In this document: positions 1 through 6,918 of the stretch, in pieces | Layout of the letters: each line of letters starts with the position of its first letter | Position numbering within the stretch: position 1 is the first letter of the stretch | DNA from: Flavobacteriaceae bacterium | GTDB lineage: Bacteria > Bacteroidota > Bacteroidia > Flavobacteriales > Flavobacteriaceae | DNA length: 29,933 bases | Reading direction: 5' to 3' | Assembly: GCA_029245825.1 (NCBI GenBank) | Contig: JAQWON010000085.1 | Location: 1 to 29,933 of the forward strand | Notes under the pieces: generated by a model | Database searches by the model: none | Seen by the model: only the letters and a program-made list of their open reading frames with translations | What the model was told of the DNA's origin: nothing | Translations under genes and position numbers: made by a program

Positions 1-254
1 CTCAAGTTAAGTAAACACCGTATTGCTGCCGCAGATCTGATATAAGAACGACCATTCCTAAACAGGTAAACTGTATCAGAACTCTGTTGCCATACAGGAA
101 ATGTTTGAATTAGTTTTTGAGCATCATTCGATGTTATAGGCCTATATGCAATATCAGCATCGGTTGCCAGTCTTTGGTCTATGAAAAATGCTAACTGGTG
201 GCATAGGCCACAATCCCCATCCAATAGCAGAACATCTCTACTAGAGTCTAGCAT
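1..254 (-). CDS. DCC-family (DUF393) thiol-disulfide oxidoreductase-like protein, 3' part outside window
   Basis: The gene starts with ATG at 254 and reads open to the window edge, giving the first 84 residues. The N-terminus carries the family signature LLLDGDCGLCHQ (residues 9-20), with a CxxC pair at C15 and C18 in a thioredoxin-like first strand-helix, followed by the expected RPITS and TVYLF-NG strands. DCC proteins are small thioredoxin-fold proteins presumed to act in thiol-disulfide exchange; no specific substrate is known. It lies 42 bases after the broken DoxX-like gene, in the same direction, and is probably the last visible gene of the prp transcript. DoxX-like and DCC proteins are often neighbours, which supports the call. 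The missing C-terminus prevents a length check. Confidence 0.85.
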   Translation of the reverse strand, partial: MLDSSRDVLLLDGDCGLCHQLAFFIDQRLATDADIAYRPITSNDAQKLIQTFPVWQQSSDTVYLFRNGRSYIRSAAAIRCLLNL

Positions 255-296
255 TTACGTAGCAACACCCTCTTTGACTTAGTTGTAAACTGGATT

Positions 297-620
297 TTAC
301 CATTTAATGGTTATAAAATATTCTAAAATTCTCAATCCAACAAAGATTCCAAAAGCGATTAGAATCTTTACAAAAAATTTAGTTTTGGTCTGCTCAGTTT
401 TGTCAGATGTCAGTAACGTTTTTATACTCGTTATTAATTTTTCTTTATTTAACAATAGAATAATCAATATCAATAGTTGATATAGAATCGCAGCTTTCAA
501 AGCTCCCAAATGAACTCCAAAGTATATGTCTTGAAAGATAACATTCACAAGAATAGTCGATGTTAATAAATAACCGATTATTCGAGTTCTTTTAATCAGA
601 ATTAAAAATCCACCAATCAA
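297..620 (-). pseudogene. C-terminal part of a frameshifted DoxX-like membrane protein
   Basis: This open frame of 107 codons begins only at an internal TTG and is the continuation of the gene fragment at 622-837. It encodes three hydrophobic segments, roughly residues 2-28, 35-58 and 84-103, ending in a short charged tail. Deleting one base from the C run at 629-633 (G run on the coding strand) joins the two frames: the junction then reads ITLGVFELIGGF, and the product is about 179 residues with four membrane segments, the usual DoxX-like size. No start context of its own is visible, so independent translation is unlikely. DoxX-like proteins are inner-membrane proteins of poorly defined, redox-linked function. 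The assignment to this superfamily rests on layout and general sequence character, not on a decisive motif. Confidence 0.7.
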
Positions 621-621
621 C

Positions 622-837
622 TCAAAAACCCCCTAATGTAATAGCAAATGACTTTGAGTAGCTATAAAATGCCCACATCAATTCCATTCCAGTCATTTCA
701 GATACAGTTTTATCAATTTCAGCTGCACCATCAAATTGAATTAGTTTCCCTCCACCATAAATAAACATTGCTATAACAACAATCCAGCTTATTGCGTTTT
801 CAAATATTTCAATCTTGTCTTTTTTAGTTAAGTTCAT
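622..837 (-). pseudogene. N-terminal part of a frameshifted DoxX-like membrane protein
   Basis: This starts with ATG at 837, 18 bases after the prpC stop, and encodes 71 residues: a charged start (MNLTKKDKIEIFEN), a first membrane helix (about 15-30) with a GGGK turn, and an amphipathic stretch leading into a second helix that is cut off by TGA at 622-624. The stop follows immediately after a run of five G on the coding strand (629-633), and removing one G restores a continuous reading frame into 297-620. The lesion is therefore a +1 insertion in a homopolymer, either real or a sequencing error. The position directly behind prpC suggests co-transcription with the methylcitrate cycle genes. 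Confidence 0.7.
629..633 (-). other. +1 frameshift site in the DoxX-like gene (G5 run)
   Basis: Five C on the plus strand, followed by the stop of the upstream frame at 622-624. Removing one base converts LGGF-stop into LGVFELIGG and fuses the two fragments into one four-helix protein. Homopolymers are the classical place for indel errors and for phase-variable slippage, but a run of only five makes a simple error or a fixed mutation more likely than phase variation. Confidence 0.75.
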
Positions 838-855
838 TTTTGAATTAAACTAGAC

Positions 856-2001
856 TTAGAGTGTTTCAGCATTTCTTTCCTCTATAGACAAAACTTTTCT
901 TTGAGGTGATCCTACATAAGCAGATAATGGCCTGATAATTCTATTATCAGCAGCTTGTTCCATAATGTGAGCTGTCCATCCCGTAATTCTAGACATAACA
1001 AAAAGTGGAGTGAACATTTCAATGTCAAACCCCATCATATAATATGCTGGTCCAGCAGGGAAATCGAGATTAGGATAGATATTCTTTTCTTTAATCATAG
1101 TATCTCTTAAGATATTAGAAATCTGAATCCACTTCTCTCCACCGGTAAAAAGAGCCATCTTTTCAGCATATTTAGTCATTGTTGGCACTCTTGAATCCCC
1201 TGACTTATATACTCTGTGCCCAAAACCCATTACCTTCTTCTTATTTACTAATGCATTTAAAATCCACTTTTTTGCATTTTTAACTTCACCAATTTCTTTT
1301 AACATATGCATCACTTGCTCATTAGCACCTCCGTGTAAAGGTCCTTTTAAGGCACTAATTCCTCCACAAACAGCAGAGTATATATCTGAAGTAGTAGAAG
1401 TAATTACCCTGGACGCAAAAGTAGATGCGTTGAAAGAATGTTCAGCATATAGAATTAATGAAACATCAAACGCTTTAATTACTTCCTTTGCAGGAATTTT
1501 ACCAAAGCACATATGAAAAAAATTCTCTGAAGCTGTTAAGTCATTGCTCGGATTAATAAATGCTTTTCCTTCTTTATGTCTGTATGTAGCAGCAATAATA
1601 GTGGGAATCTTAGCTAACATCCTGATGTACTTATCCATGTTTGCAACTGCAGAATTATCCCAAATTCTGTCGTCTTCCATACCTAAGTAAGAAATACCTG
1701 TTCTTAAAGCATCCATTGGGTGAGCCCCTTTAGGGAATTTATGGATCACATCTAATAGATCTTTTGAGATGTTTCTGTATTCTTTTTCTTTTTTAATGAA
1801 ATCAGCCAATTTATTTGATGAAGGTAATTCCTTATTTACCATCAAGAAGGCAACCTCTTCCCAACTACATTTCTCGCATAAATCCTGAACAGCATATCCT
1901 CTATATGTCAACGAATTTGTTTCAGCCATTACCTTTGACACTGACGTCTCATCAGTTATAACTCCTACCAATCCTTTAGCTACTTTAATATTTTCAGCCA
2001 T
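856..2001 (-). CDS. prpC: 2-methylcitrate synthase (small citrate synthase family)
   Basis: The enzyme condenses propionyl-CoA with oxaloacetate to 2-methylcitrate, the entry step of the methylcitrate cycle. At 381 residues it has the length of short type-II/methylcitrate synthases, which lack the N-terminal extension of gram-negative hexameric citrate synthase. Family landmarks are LTYRGY (31-36), EHSFNAST (187-194), GPLHGGANE (220-228) with catalytic H223, GFGHRVYKSGDSR (259-271) with H262, and NLDFPAG with D313 as the catalytic Asp. The C-terminus GWTAHIMEQ and RPLSAYVG is complete. It follows prpB by 12 bases, and with prpD upstream the methylcitrate role is much more likely than a TCA role, although such enzymes often accept acetyl-CoA too. 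Confidence 0.93.
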   Translation of the reverse strand: MAENIKVAKGLVGVITDETSVSKVMAETNSLTYRGYAVQDLCEKCSWEEVAFLMVNKELPSSNKLADFIKKEKEYRNISKDLLDVIHKFPKGAHPMDALRTGISYLGMEDDRIWDNSAVANMDKYIRMLAKIPTIIAATYRHKEGKAFINPSNDLTASENFFHMCFGKIPAKEVIKAFDVSLILYAEHSFNASTFASRVITSTTSDIYSAVCGGISALKGPLHGGANEQVMHMLKEIGEVKNAKKWILNALVNKKKVMGFGHRVYKSGDSRVPTMTKYAEKMALFTGGEKWIQISNILRDTMIKEKNIYPNLDFPAGPAYYMMGFDIEMFTPLFVMSRITGWTAHIMEQAADNRIIRPLSAYVGSPQRKVLSIEERNAETL

Positions 2002-2013
2002 TTTCAGGATGTT

Positions 2014-2919
2014 TTATTGTTCTTTTTTAAGTTTGAAATTATACAAACTCTTGTCATAATTATTATATGTTGGATAGTCTAATACTTCATATAATCTAGA
2101 TCTAGTTTGCATGATATCAAGAATAGCATTTGCACTTCCTGTTTCTTTAATTGATTTAAGCCCTTTTTCTACACCATACATTGCTAATCTTTGCGTAGTT
2201 ACAGGATATATTACTATGTTAGCTCCTAGATTCTCCAATTCTTTTCTTGTTAATAATTTAGATTTACCAAACTCTGTCATATTGACCAATAAAGGAGCAT
2301 TTACTGCTTTTTTGAAAGCTTCAAATTCTGCTTTTGATTCCATCGCCTCAGGGAAAATCATATCTGCCCCAGCATCAACATAAGCCTTTGCCCTGTCAAC
2401 TGTAGAATCAAACCCATCTACTCCTCTAGCATCTGTTCTTGCTATTACCAAGAAATTATTATCATTTCTGGAATCTACAGCAGCTTTTATTTTCTTAACC
2501 ATTTCACCCCTATCAATTAATTGCTTACCATCTAAATGACCACATCTTTTAGGACTGACTTGATCTTCTATATGGCAACCTGCTATTCCTGCATTTTCAA
2601 TCTCTTGAATCGTACGAACAATATTCATCATTTCCCCAAAACCAGTATCTACATCCATTATTGTGGGTAGAGATGTTACCTTGGCAATGTTACCTGCAAA
2701 TTGGGTAACTTCAGTCATTGTCGTTAATCCAATATCAGGTAAACCAAGAGAGTTTGCCATTACAGCCCCAGAACAATATACTCCGTCAAAGCCATATTGT
2801 TCAACCATCATGGCAACCATTGGATTGAAAGCCCCTGGGAATTCCAAAAGTTTCCCAGAGTTTAAAGCAGATCTAAAATCTGCTCTTTTTTGTTGATGGG
2901 TTTTCTTATTTATAATCAT
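2014..2919 (-). CDS. prpB: 2-methylisocitrate lyase
   Basis: The enzyme cleaves 2-methylisocitrate to pyruvate and succinate, the last step of the methylcitrate cycle. The 301-residue protein is a single PEP mutase/isocitrate lyase-type TIM barrel: FPGAFNPM (27-34), GVYCSGAVMANSLGLPD (46-62), the metal-binding DVDTGFGE (89-96), HIEDQ (116-120) and the catalytic loop KRCGH (124-128) with nucleophilic C126. KRCGH separates methylisocitrate/isocitrate lyases from PEP mutases and oxaloacetate decarboxylases of the same fold, and the length and neighbours choose methylisocitrate lyase. The start at 2919 gives the usual short N-terminus. It lies between prpD (87-base gap) and prpC (12-base gap). 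Confidence 0.93.
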   Translation of the reverse strand: MIINKKTHQQKRADFRSALNSGKLLEFPGAFNPMVAMMVEQYGFDGVYCSGAVMANSLGLPDIGLTTMTEVTQFAGNIAKVTSLPTIMDVDTGFGEMMNIVRTIQEIENAGIAGCHIEDQVSPKRCGHLDGKQLIDRGEMVKKIKAAVDSRNDNNFLVIARTDARGVDGFDSTVDRAKAYVDAGADMIFPEAMESKAEFEAFKKAVNAPLLVNMTEFGKSKLLTRKELENLGANIVIYPVTTQRLAMYGVEKGLKSIKETGSANAILDIMQTRSRLYEVLDYPTYNNYDKSLYNFKLKKEQ

Positions 2920-3006
2920 TTTTATTTTTTTAATTTTTATTTATCCTTTCTGCTTATATACTTCTTATTTAAAGAGAAAAAGGATTCAGCTAATTTTACT
3001 AATTCA

Positions 3007-4521
3007 TTAAAAGATACCTTTTGTATCTAGAGTGCTATTAGATAATTCAGCAACTTGAACGTTAATTTCTTTAACTTCTTTAGGTGTTAAATTACTCAAA
3101 TTCTCAACTAATCCTATGAATCTGTTTCTCTCTTCTGTTTTTATTAATTCTTTAGTTAACATATCGAATTTTCCAATATAGTTTTCTCTTTTGAAAGGCC
3201 TATCACCTGCAGGGTGTGCATTAGCTCTTTCGATTTTGTCCTCTATAATTTTTCCATCATTCATAGTAATAATAACTTTCCCCCCAAATGCCTTTCTATT
3301 AGGATCTTTTGCATGATAAATATCTGTCCAGTATGGCTTTTCTATCGTAGAAATTTTATGCCATAAACTAATCGTTTCAGAGTTTTGGACTTTGGCTCTA
3401 TCATAAGAATCAACATGATGCCATCTTCCATCTAGTAATGCAACAGCAAAAATGTACATGATAGAATGATCCAACGTTTCTCTAGATGCATTTGGATCCA
3501 TTTTTTGTGGATCTTTTGCTCCAGTTCCAATTACATAGTGCGTGTGGTGGGAAGTTTCAATTAAAACATCTTTGATTTGAGAGAAATCAGAAATATGTTT
3601 TCTCATTCTAAATGCCAAATCAATTAGGGCCTGAGATTGATACTCGGCTGAATGTTCTTTAGTGTAGGTTTCTAATATTGCTCTTTTCTCCTCTCCTGAA
3701 CCAGGTAAAGTTACTGTATAATCAGAATCAGGCCCATCCAGTATCCAAGCTAATATTGAATCTTCTCCTTCATAGATAGGCGAGGGAGCACCTTCTCCTC
3801 TCATTGCTCTATCAACTGCTTCAATAGCTAATTTAGCACCGTGAGCAGGGACATATGCTTTCCATGAAGAAATTTCTCCTTTTCTTGATTGTCTTGTTGA
3901 TACTGAAACATGTAATGCTTGCTGAATTGCTTGGTATGTAGTTTCTATATCTAAGTTTAACATTGCACAAATACCAGCGGCTTGTGCGGGACATAAATGA
4001 GCTACGTGGTCGATTTTATGTTTGTGTAAGCAAATTGCTTTAACCAAGTTAACGTGAACTTCATAAGAAGCAACGATCCCTCTTAATAAGTCTTTACCAG
4101 ATTTACCTAACTGCTGAGCAACAGCAATAACAGCAGGGATAGAATCTCCCGGGTGGGAATAATCTGCTGCTAGGAAAGTATCATGATAATCCAACTCTCT
4201 AACGGCAGTACAGTTTGCCCATGCAGCCCATTCAGCATGAAATTTTTGATTATTAGGCATTCCAAAAATAGATGCGCCTCTATCATCATGTCTTGGATGA
4301 TTTACCGCCATCGCTCTAGCGTTAGCCACTGGTTCTCTTTCAAGAGCAGCTATTGCCACTGAAGCGTTGTCAATAATTCTATTGATTACCATATCCTCAA
4401 CCTCAGAGGAGATTTCAACATCTTCACAGACCATATTAGCTATTTTATGAGCTAACTGCTGTTCTTTAGACAAGTTTTCCCTAGAAGTATAAACTCTTAA
4501 TTTATGATTAATCATTCCCAT
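3007..4521 (-). CDS. prpD: 2-methylcitrate dehydratase, MmgE/PrpD family
   Basis: The protein dehydrates 2-methylcitrate to 2-methyl-cis-aconitate; an aconitase is expected to complete the hydration to methylisocitrate. The 504 residues cover the full MmgE/PrpD fold: N-terminal helical domain (NARAMAV-HPRHDDRGASIFG, about 66-87), ELDYHDTFLAADYSHPGD (109-126), PAQAAGICAML, VPAHGAKLAIEA, and the C-terminal lid domain with RWHHVDSY, AFGGKVIITMNDG and AHPAGDRPF. No iron-sulfur ligands are expected or seen, so this is the cofactor-independent branch; no acnD or prpF accompanies it here. ATG at 4521 and a second in-frame ATG at 4515 are both possible starts. It is the first gene of the prpD-prpB-prpC unit. 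Confidence 0.92.
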   Translation of the reverse strand: MGMINHKLRVYTSRENLSKEQQLAHKIANMVCEDVEISSEVEDMVINRIIDNASVAIAALEREPVANARAMAVNHPRHDDRGASIFGMPNNQKFHAEWAAWANCTAVRELDYHDTFLAADYSHPGDSIPAVIAVAQQLGKSGKDLLRGIVASYEVHVNLVKAICLHKHKIDHVAHLCPAQAAGICAMLNLDIETTYQAIQQALHVSVSTRQSRKGEISSWKAYVPAHGAKLAIEAVDRAMRGEGAPSPIYEGEDSILAWILDGPDSDYTVTLPGSGEEKRAILETYTKEHSAEYQSQALIDLAFRMRKHISDFSQIKDVLIETSHHTHYVIGTGAKDPQKMDPNASRETLDHSIMYIFAVALLDGRWHHVDSYDRAKVQNSETISLWHKISTIEKPYWTDIYHAKDPNRKAFGGKVIITMNDGKIIEDKIERANAHPAGDRPFKRENYIGKFDMLTKELIKTEERNRFIGLVENLSNLTPKEVKEINVQVAELSNSTLDTKGIF

Positions 4522-4526
4522 TTTAA

Positions 4527-4534
4527 CAAATTAA
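4527..4534 (-). promoter_or_regulatory. possible -7 element for prpD
   Basis: On the minus strand the sequence TTAATTTG differs at one position from the Bacteroidota consensus TAnnTTTG and ends only 5 bases before the prpD start codon, which would give a very short or leaderless mRNA. No good -33 TTTG is seen at the proper distance, so this is weak. Confidence 0.25.
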
Positions 4535-4629
4535 ATAGCTGTTTTGATTTACTATAAATCTTCTCATAGTTACACAGCACAAGAATATAATAAATTTACT
4601 GAAATTACTTCTTTTATGTTTTGTGTTTT

Positions 4630-5931
4630 TTACCAGAGAACAATTAGAAGATTACTTAAAACAAATGTTAAGCCGGAAAAAAACATGGCGAATTTATTCT
4701 TTTCAAAAGCACCCATATCTATTTTATCATTGTTTTGAATGATAACAATAAAAACATTTACAATTAAAAGCAATAGGATCATATTATTTATCATATCTGC
4801 TTTTGTTAATATTTGAACACTTGGGATAGTTGATTCAACAAAATATCTATTCCCTATTGCACCAAAAATACCACCAACTGTTAGACTAATTCTAGATTCG
4901 AATTCTTTTTTTGGGATAAGGAAGACAATCCAGGAAATAACGAATGACAAAATTGATCCTAAAAAAAGTTTTAAAAAAAGCCATGACCCATCTCTTGAGA
5001 TGACTATTTCAAAATTACCTGTTGGGAAGATTTGATAGCGCATATTAGATGTAGGAGAAAAGAAATCATATATGCCACTAGAAATATAGGTGGTAAAGTA
5101 ATTTATCTTATCAATTTTGTATCCGTCTTTTAAACCAATCATATTCTTGGAAAAACTTGCAGGGAATTCTTTTGATTCATTTAACCTTACAATTGAAGAA
5201 TCTTGCTGAGCGATAAATCTTATCACAATTTTTTGTTTATCAAATGGGTAATCCCTAAGATCCCAATTATGATAGAAGCTATTCTCTACACTACCAAAAT
5301 ATTGACTATACTTACCCATATATCCAGGCTCAAAAAATATTTGATCTTTATTTTTCTTATTCCAAAAATCAAATTTTAAATCTGTTATTTTAGTTTGATC
5401 TGATTCAATGTAATCAAGTTTTAACAATTTTCTTAAATCAACAAGATCTGTCATTTTACCAGAAAAAGTTTGATAAATAGTATCATATTTTGAATAAGCA
5501 GCCCAATCAAACTTGGTAAAAAATTGTGTATTTCTTGTATCAAAGTCATAAATATCTTTTAAAATAAATTCTAATTCTACATCCATTGGATATTTAAGTT
5601 CATCTTCATTAGTTAAGTATAAATAGGGTGAGGGATAACCACTTCTTTTGTATGAAATACTATCTAAACTATAAGCTTTTTTATAATCTTCTCGTGGATC
5701 TTCTATAGATCGAACTTGTTTAATAAAAGCTCTTAACCTATGCAAATCAGAAGAGTCAGGATAATTTTCAATCCCCTTTGACAAAACTTCAATTGACTTT
5801 TCAGGGAAACTTTGGAAAAATTCCCTTGCTTGGTTCAAATAATCATCTTCTGAGATTTGATTAAACCCAAAAAAAGGAGTTATCAATAATATTAAAAGGA
5901 AACTTTTCTTTAATTTTTTTGAAAAAAACAC
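4630..5931 (-). CDS. pentameric ligand-gated ion channel (Cys-loop superfamily) with N-terminal TPR-like extension
   Basis: This looks like a prokaryotic member of the GLIC/ELIC channel family, 433 residues. In order: a hydrophobic signal sequence (about 9-24); a helical, TPR-like segment (27-92); an extracellular beta-sandwich from about 113 (VELEFILKDIYDFD, the family's first strand) to 312; the cysteine-less Cys-loop signature DLRDYPFDKQ (224-233); then four membrane helices: M1 316-339, M2 347-367, M3 380-399, M4 413-432. M2 and its loop (E345 to the IPSVQILTKAD segment at 369-379) align with GLIC without gaps, including the invariant Pro370 of the M2-M3 loop. E345 sits at position -2', as in cation-selective GLIC, which hints at cation conduction. 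It starts 6 bases after the duplicated secreted protein, so the two are almost certainly co-expressed. Ligand unknown. Confidence 0.87.
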   Translation of the reverse strand: MFFSKKLKKSFLLILLITPFFGFNQISEDDYLNQAREFFQSFPEKSIEVLSKGIENYPDSSDLHRLRAFIKQVRSIEDPREDYKKAYSLDSISYKRSGYPSPYLYLTNEDELKYPMDVELEFILKDIYDFDTRNTQFFTKFDWAAYSKYDTIYQTFSGKMTDLVDLRKLLKLDYIESDQTKITDLKFDFWNKKNKDQIFFEPGYMGKYSQYFGSVENSFYHNWDLRDYPFDKQKIVIRFIAQQDSSIVRLNESKEFPASFSKNMIGLKDGYKIDKINYFTTYISSGIYDFFSPTSNMRYQIFPTGNFEIVISRDGSWLFLKLFLGSILSFVISWIVFLIPKKEFESRISLTVGGIFGAIGNRYFVESTIPSVQILTKADMINNMILLLLIVNVFIVIIQNNDKIDMGAFEKNKFAMFFSGLTFVLSNLLIVLW

Positions 5932-5937
5932 AGAAAT

Positions 5938-6846
5938 CTATTCAGTTTTTTCTTGAGCAGAATCTTCTCTATAAAACTCCTCATCTTCATCAATCCAAAT
6001 AAAATCACTACTTACGGATTCAGTCACAGGATTATATACTACTTCAAGATATTTTAGTCTCTTCATATCTCTAACTTTAGTCTGCACTATAAAGGTGTGA
6101 AAATGATATTTATCAAATGGGCTTAAAAAAGTGTTATAATTGTCCCAAATAATATTTCTTGAATATTGAACATTAGAGTATTTAGATTTTACAAAGGAGC
6201 GAATTTTTGTATTTATTTCTTTCACATTTTTAGGAATTATTTCATCTTCACTGAGTTCCCTAATTTTTAATTCCTCTATGAAGCCCTCATGTTCATTTAC
6301 AAACACAGGGATATTTGCCTTTTGATCTTGATTAGCAATTTTTAGAGACTCTAGATCTGGGTCTTTAGTTTTGTTTTCTTGTTCTTGGGCATAAAACTCC
6401 TCATCATCAGAAAACCATTTGAAGTTACTGCTTATTTTATTTGTAAAGGGATTGTAAATAACTTCTAAATATTTTAATCTCTCAATATCTTGTTTTCGAC
6501 GAACTATAATTTGATCGTTTTCTCCACTGACCATCTTGTGAACTTTTACTTGTACAATAAAAACATGGAAATGAAATTTATCTGAGGGACTTAGAAAAGT
6601 TGTATATGAGTCCCAAATGATGTTTCTAGTAAGTTCGACGTTTGGATACTGTTCTTCTACAAAAAATCGAATTTTTTTGTTTATTTCCTTAATATTTATT
6701 GGCACTATTTCACCATCTTCGTTTTCTTCAAAACCGCTATGTTCGGAAACAAAATCTTCTATTTTTACTTTATCAATCTGAGCAAAAGAAAAAAAGGAAA
6801 TCCAAAAAGCAAAAAACAATGTAAATAAAGAAATATTGATTCTCAT
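5938..6846 (-). CDS. secreted protein with two tandem copies of an unknown domain, partner gene of the ion channel
   Basis: I do not recognise a named family. The 302-residue product has a signal peptide (MRINISLFTLFFAFWISFFSFAQ, cleavage near 23) and no further membrane segment, so it should be periplasmic or exported. The mature part is an internal duplication: repeat 1 about 30-154, repeat 2 about 181-294, joined by a charged linker. Over the 50-residue core (53-102 against 209-258) about 35 positions are identical by eye, including RNIIWD, TFLSP-DK and HFH-FIVQ-KV, and both copies end in LKYLEV-YNP and a DDEEFY/DEEFY acidic tail. Copy 1 has an insertion (107-118) absent from copy 2. It has its own probable promoter and precedes the channel gene by 6 bases, so a role in ligand capture or channel modulation is an inference from position only. 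Confidence 0.8.
   Translation of the reverse strand: MRINISLFTLFFAFWISFFSFAQIDKVKIEDFVSEHSGFEENEDGEIVPINIKEINKKIRFFVEEQYPNVELTRNIIWDSYTTFLSPSDKFHFHVFIVQVKVHKMVSGENDQIIVRRKQDIERLKYLEVIYNPFTNKISSNFKWFSDDEEFYAQEQENKTKDPDLESLKIANQDQKANIPVFVNEHEGFIEELKIRELSEDEIIPKNVKEINTKIRSFVKSKYSNVQYSRNIIWDNYNTFLSPFDKYHFHTFIVQTKVRDMKRLKYLEVVYNPVTESVSSDFIWIDEDEEFYREDSAQEKTE
6012..6758 (-). repeat. intragenic tandem domain duplication (two units)
   Basis: The gene at 5938-6846 contains two diverged copies of a unit of about 115-125 codons, at roughly 6385-6758 (copy 1) and 5965-6306 (copy 2, extending to the lower side of this span). Conservation is clearest in the codons for RNIIWDSYTTFLSPSDK and RNIIWDNYNTFLSPFDK. 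This is a protein-level duplication, not a short DNA repeat, so it reflects an older gene-internal duplication under continued selection. Confidence 0.7.
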
Positions 6847-6875
6847 AAAGCTATTTTTTTAAATATTTTGTCAAT

Positions 6876-6883
6876 CAAATATA
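6876..6883 (-). promoter_or_regulatory. -7 element of the secreted protein / ion channel unit
   Basis: On the minus strand the octamer TATATTTG matches TAnnTTTG exactly, 29 bases before the start codon at 6846. No convincing TTTG is present at the -33 position. A 13-base palindrome (6892-6904) occupies the spacer and could bind a regulator. The match suggests that the two-gene unit is transcribed separately from rseP. Confidence 0.4.
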
Positions 6884-6918
6884 ATGAATATCGTTTTTAA
6901 AACGGAAAACTAAACAAA

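Noticed and set aside
4544..4738. A plus-strand open frame of 64 codons antisense to the channel end
   Set aside because: It overlaps the M4 coding region of the ion channel and the prpD leader, has no recognisable protein character, and no promoter. Treated as a shadow.
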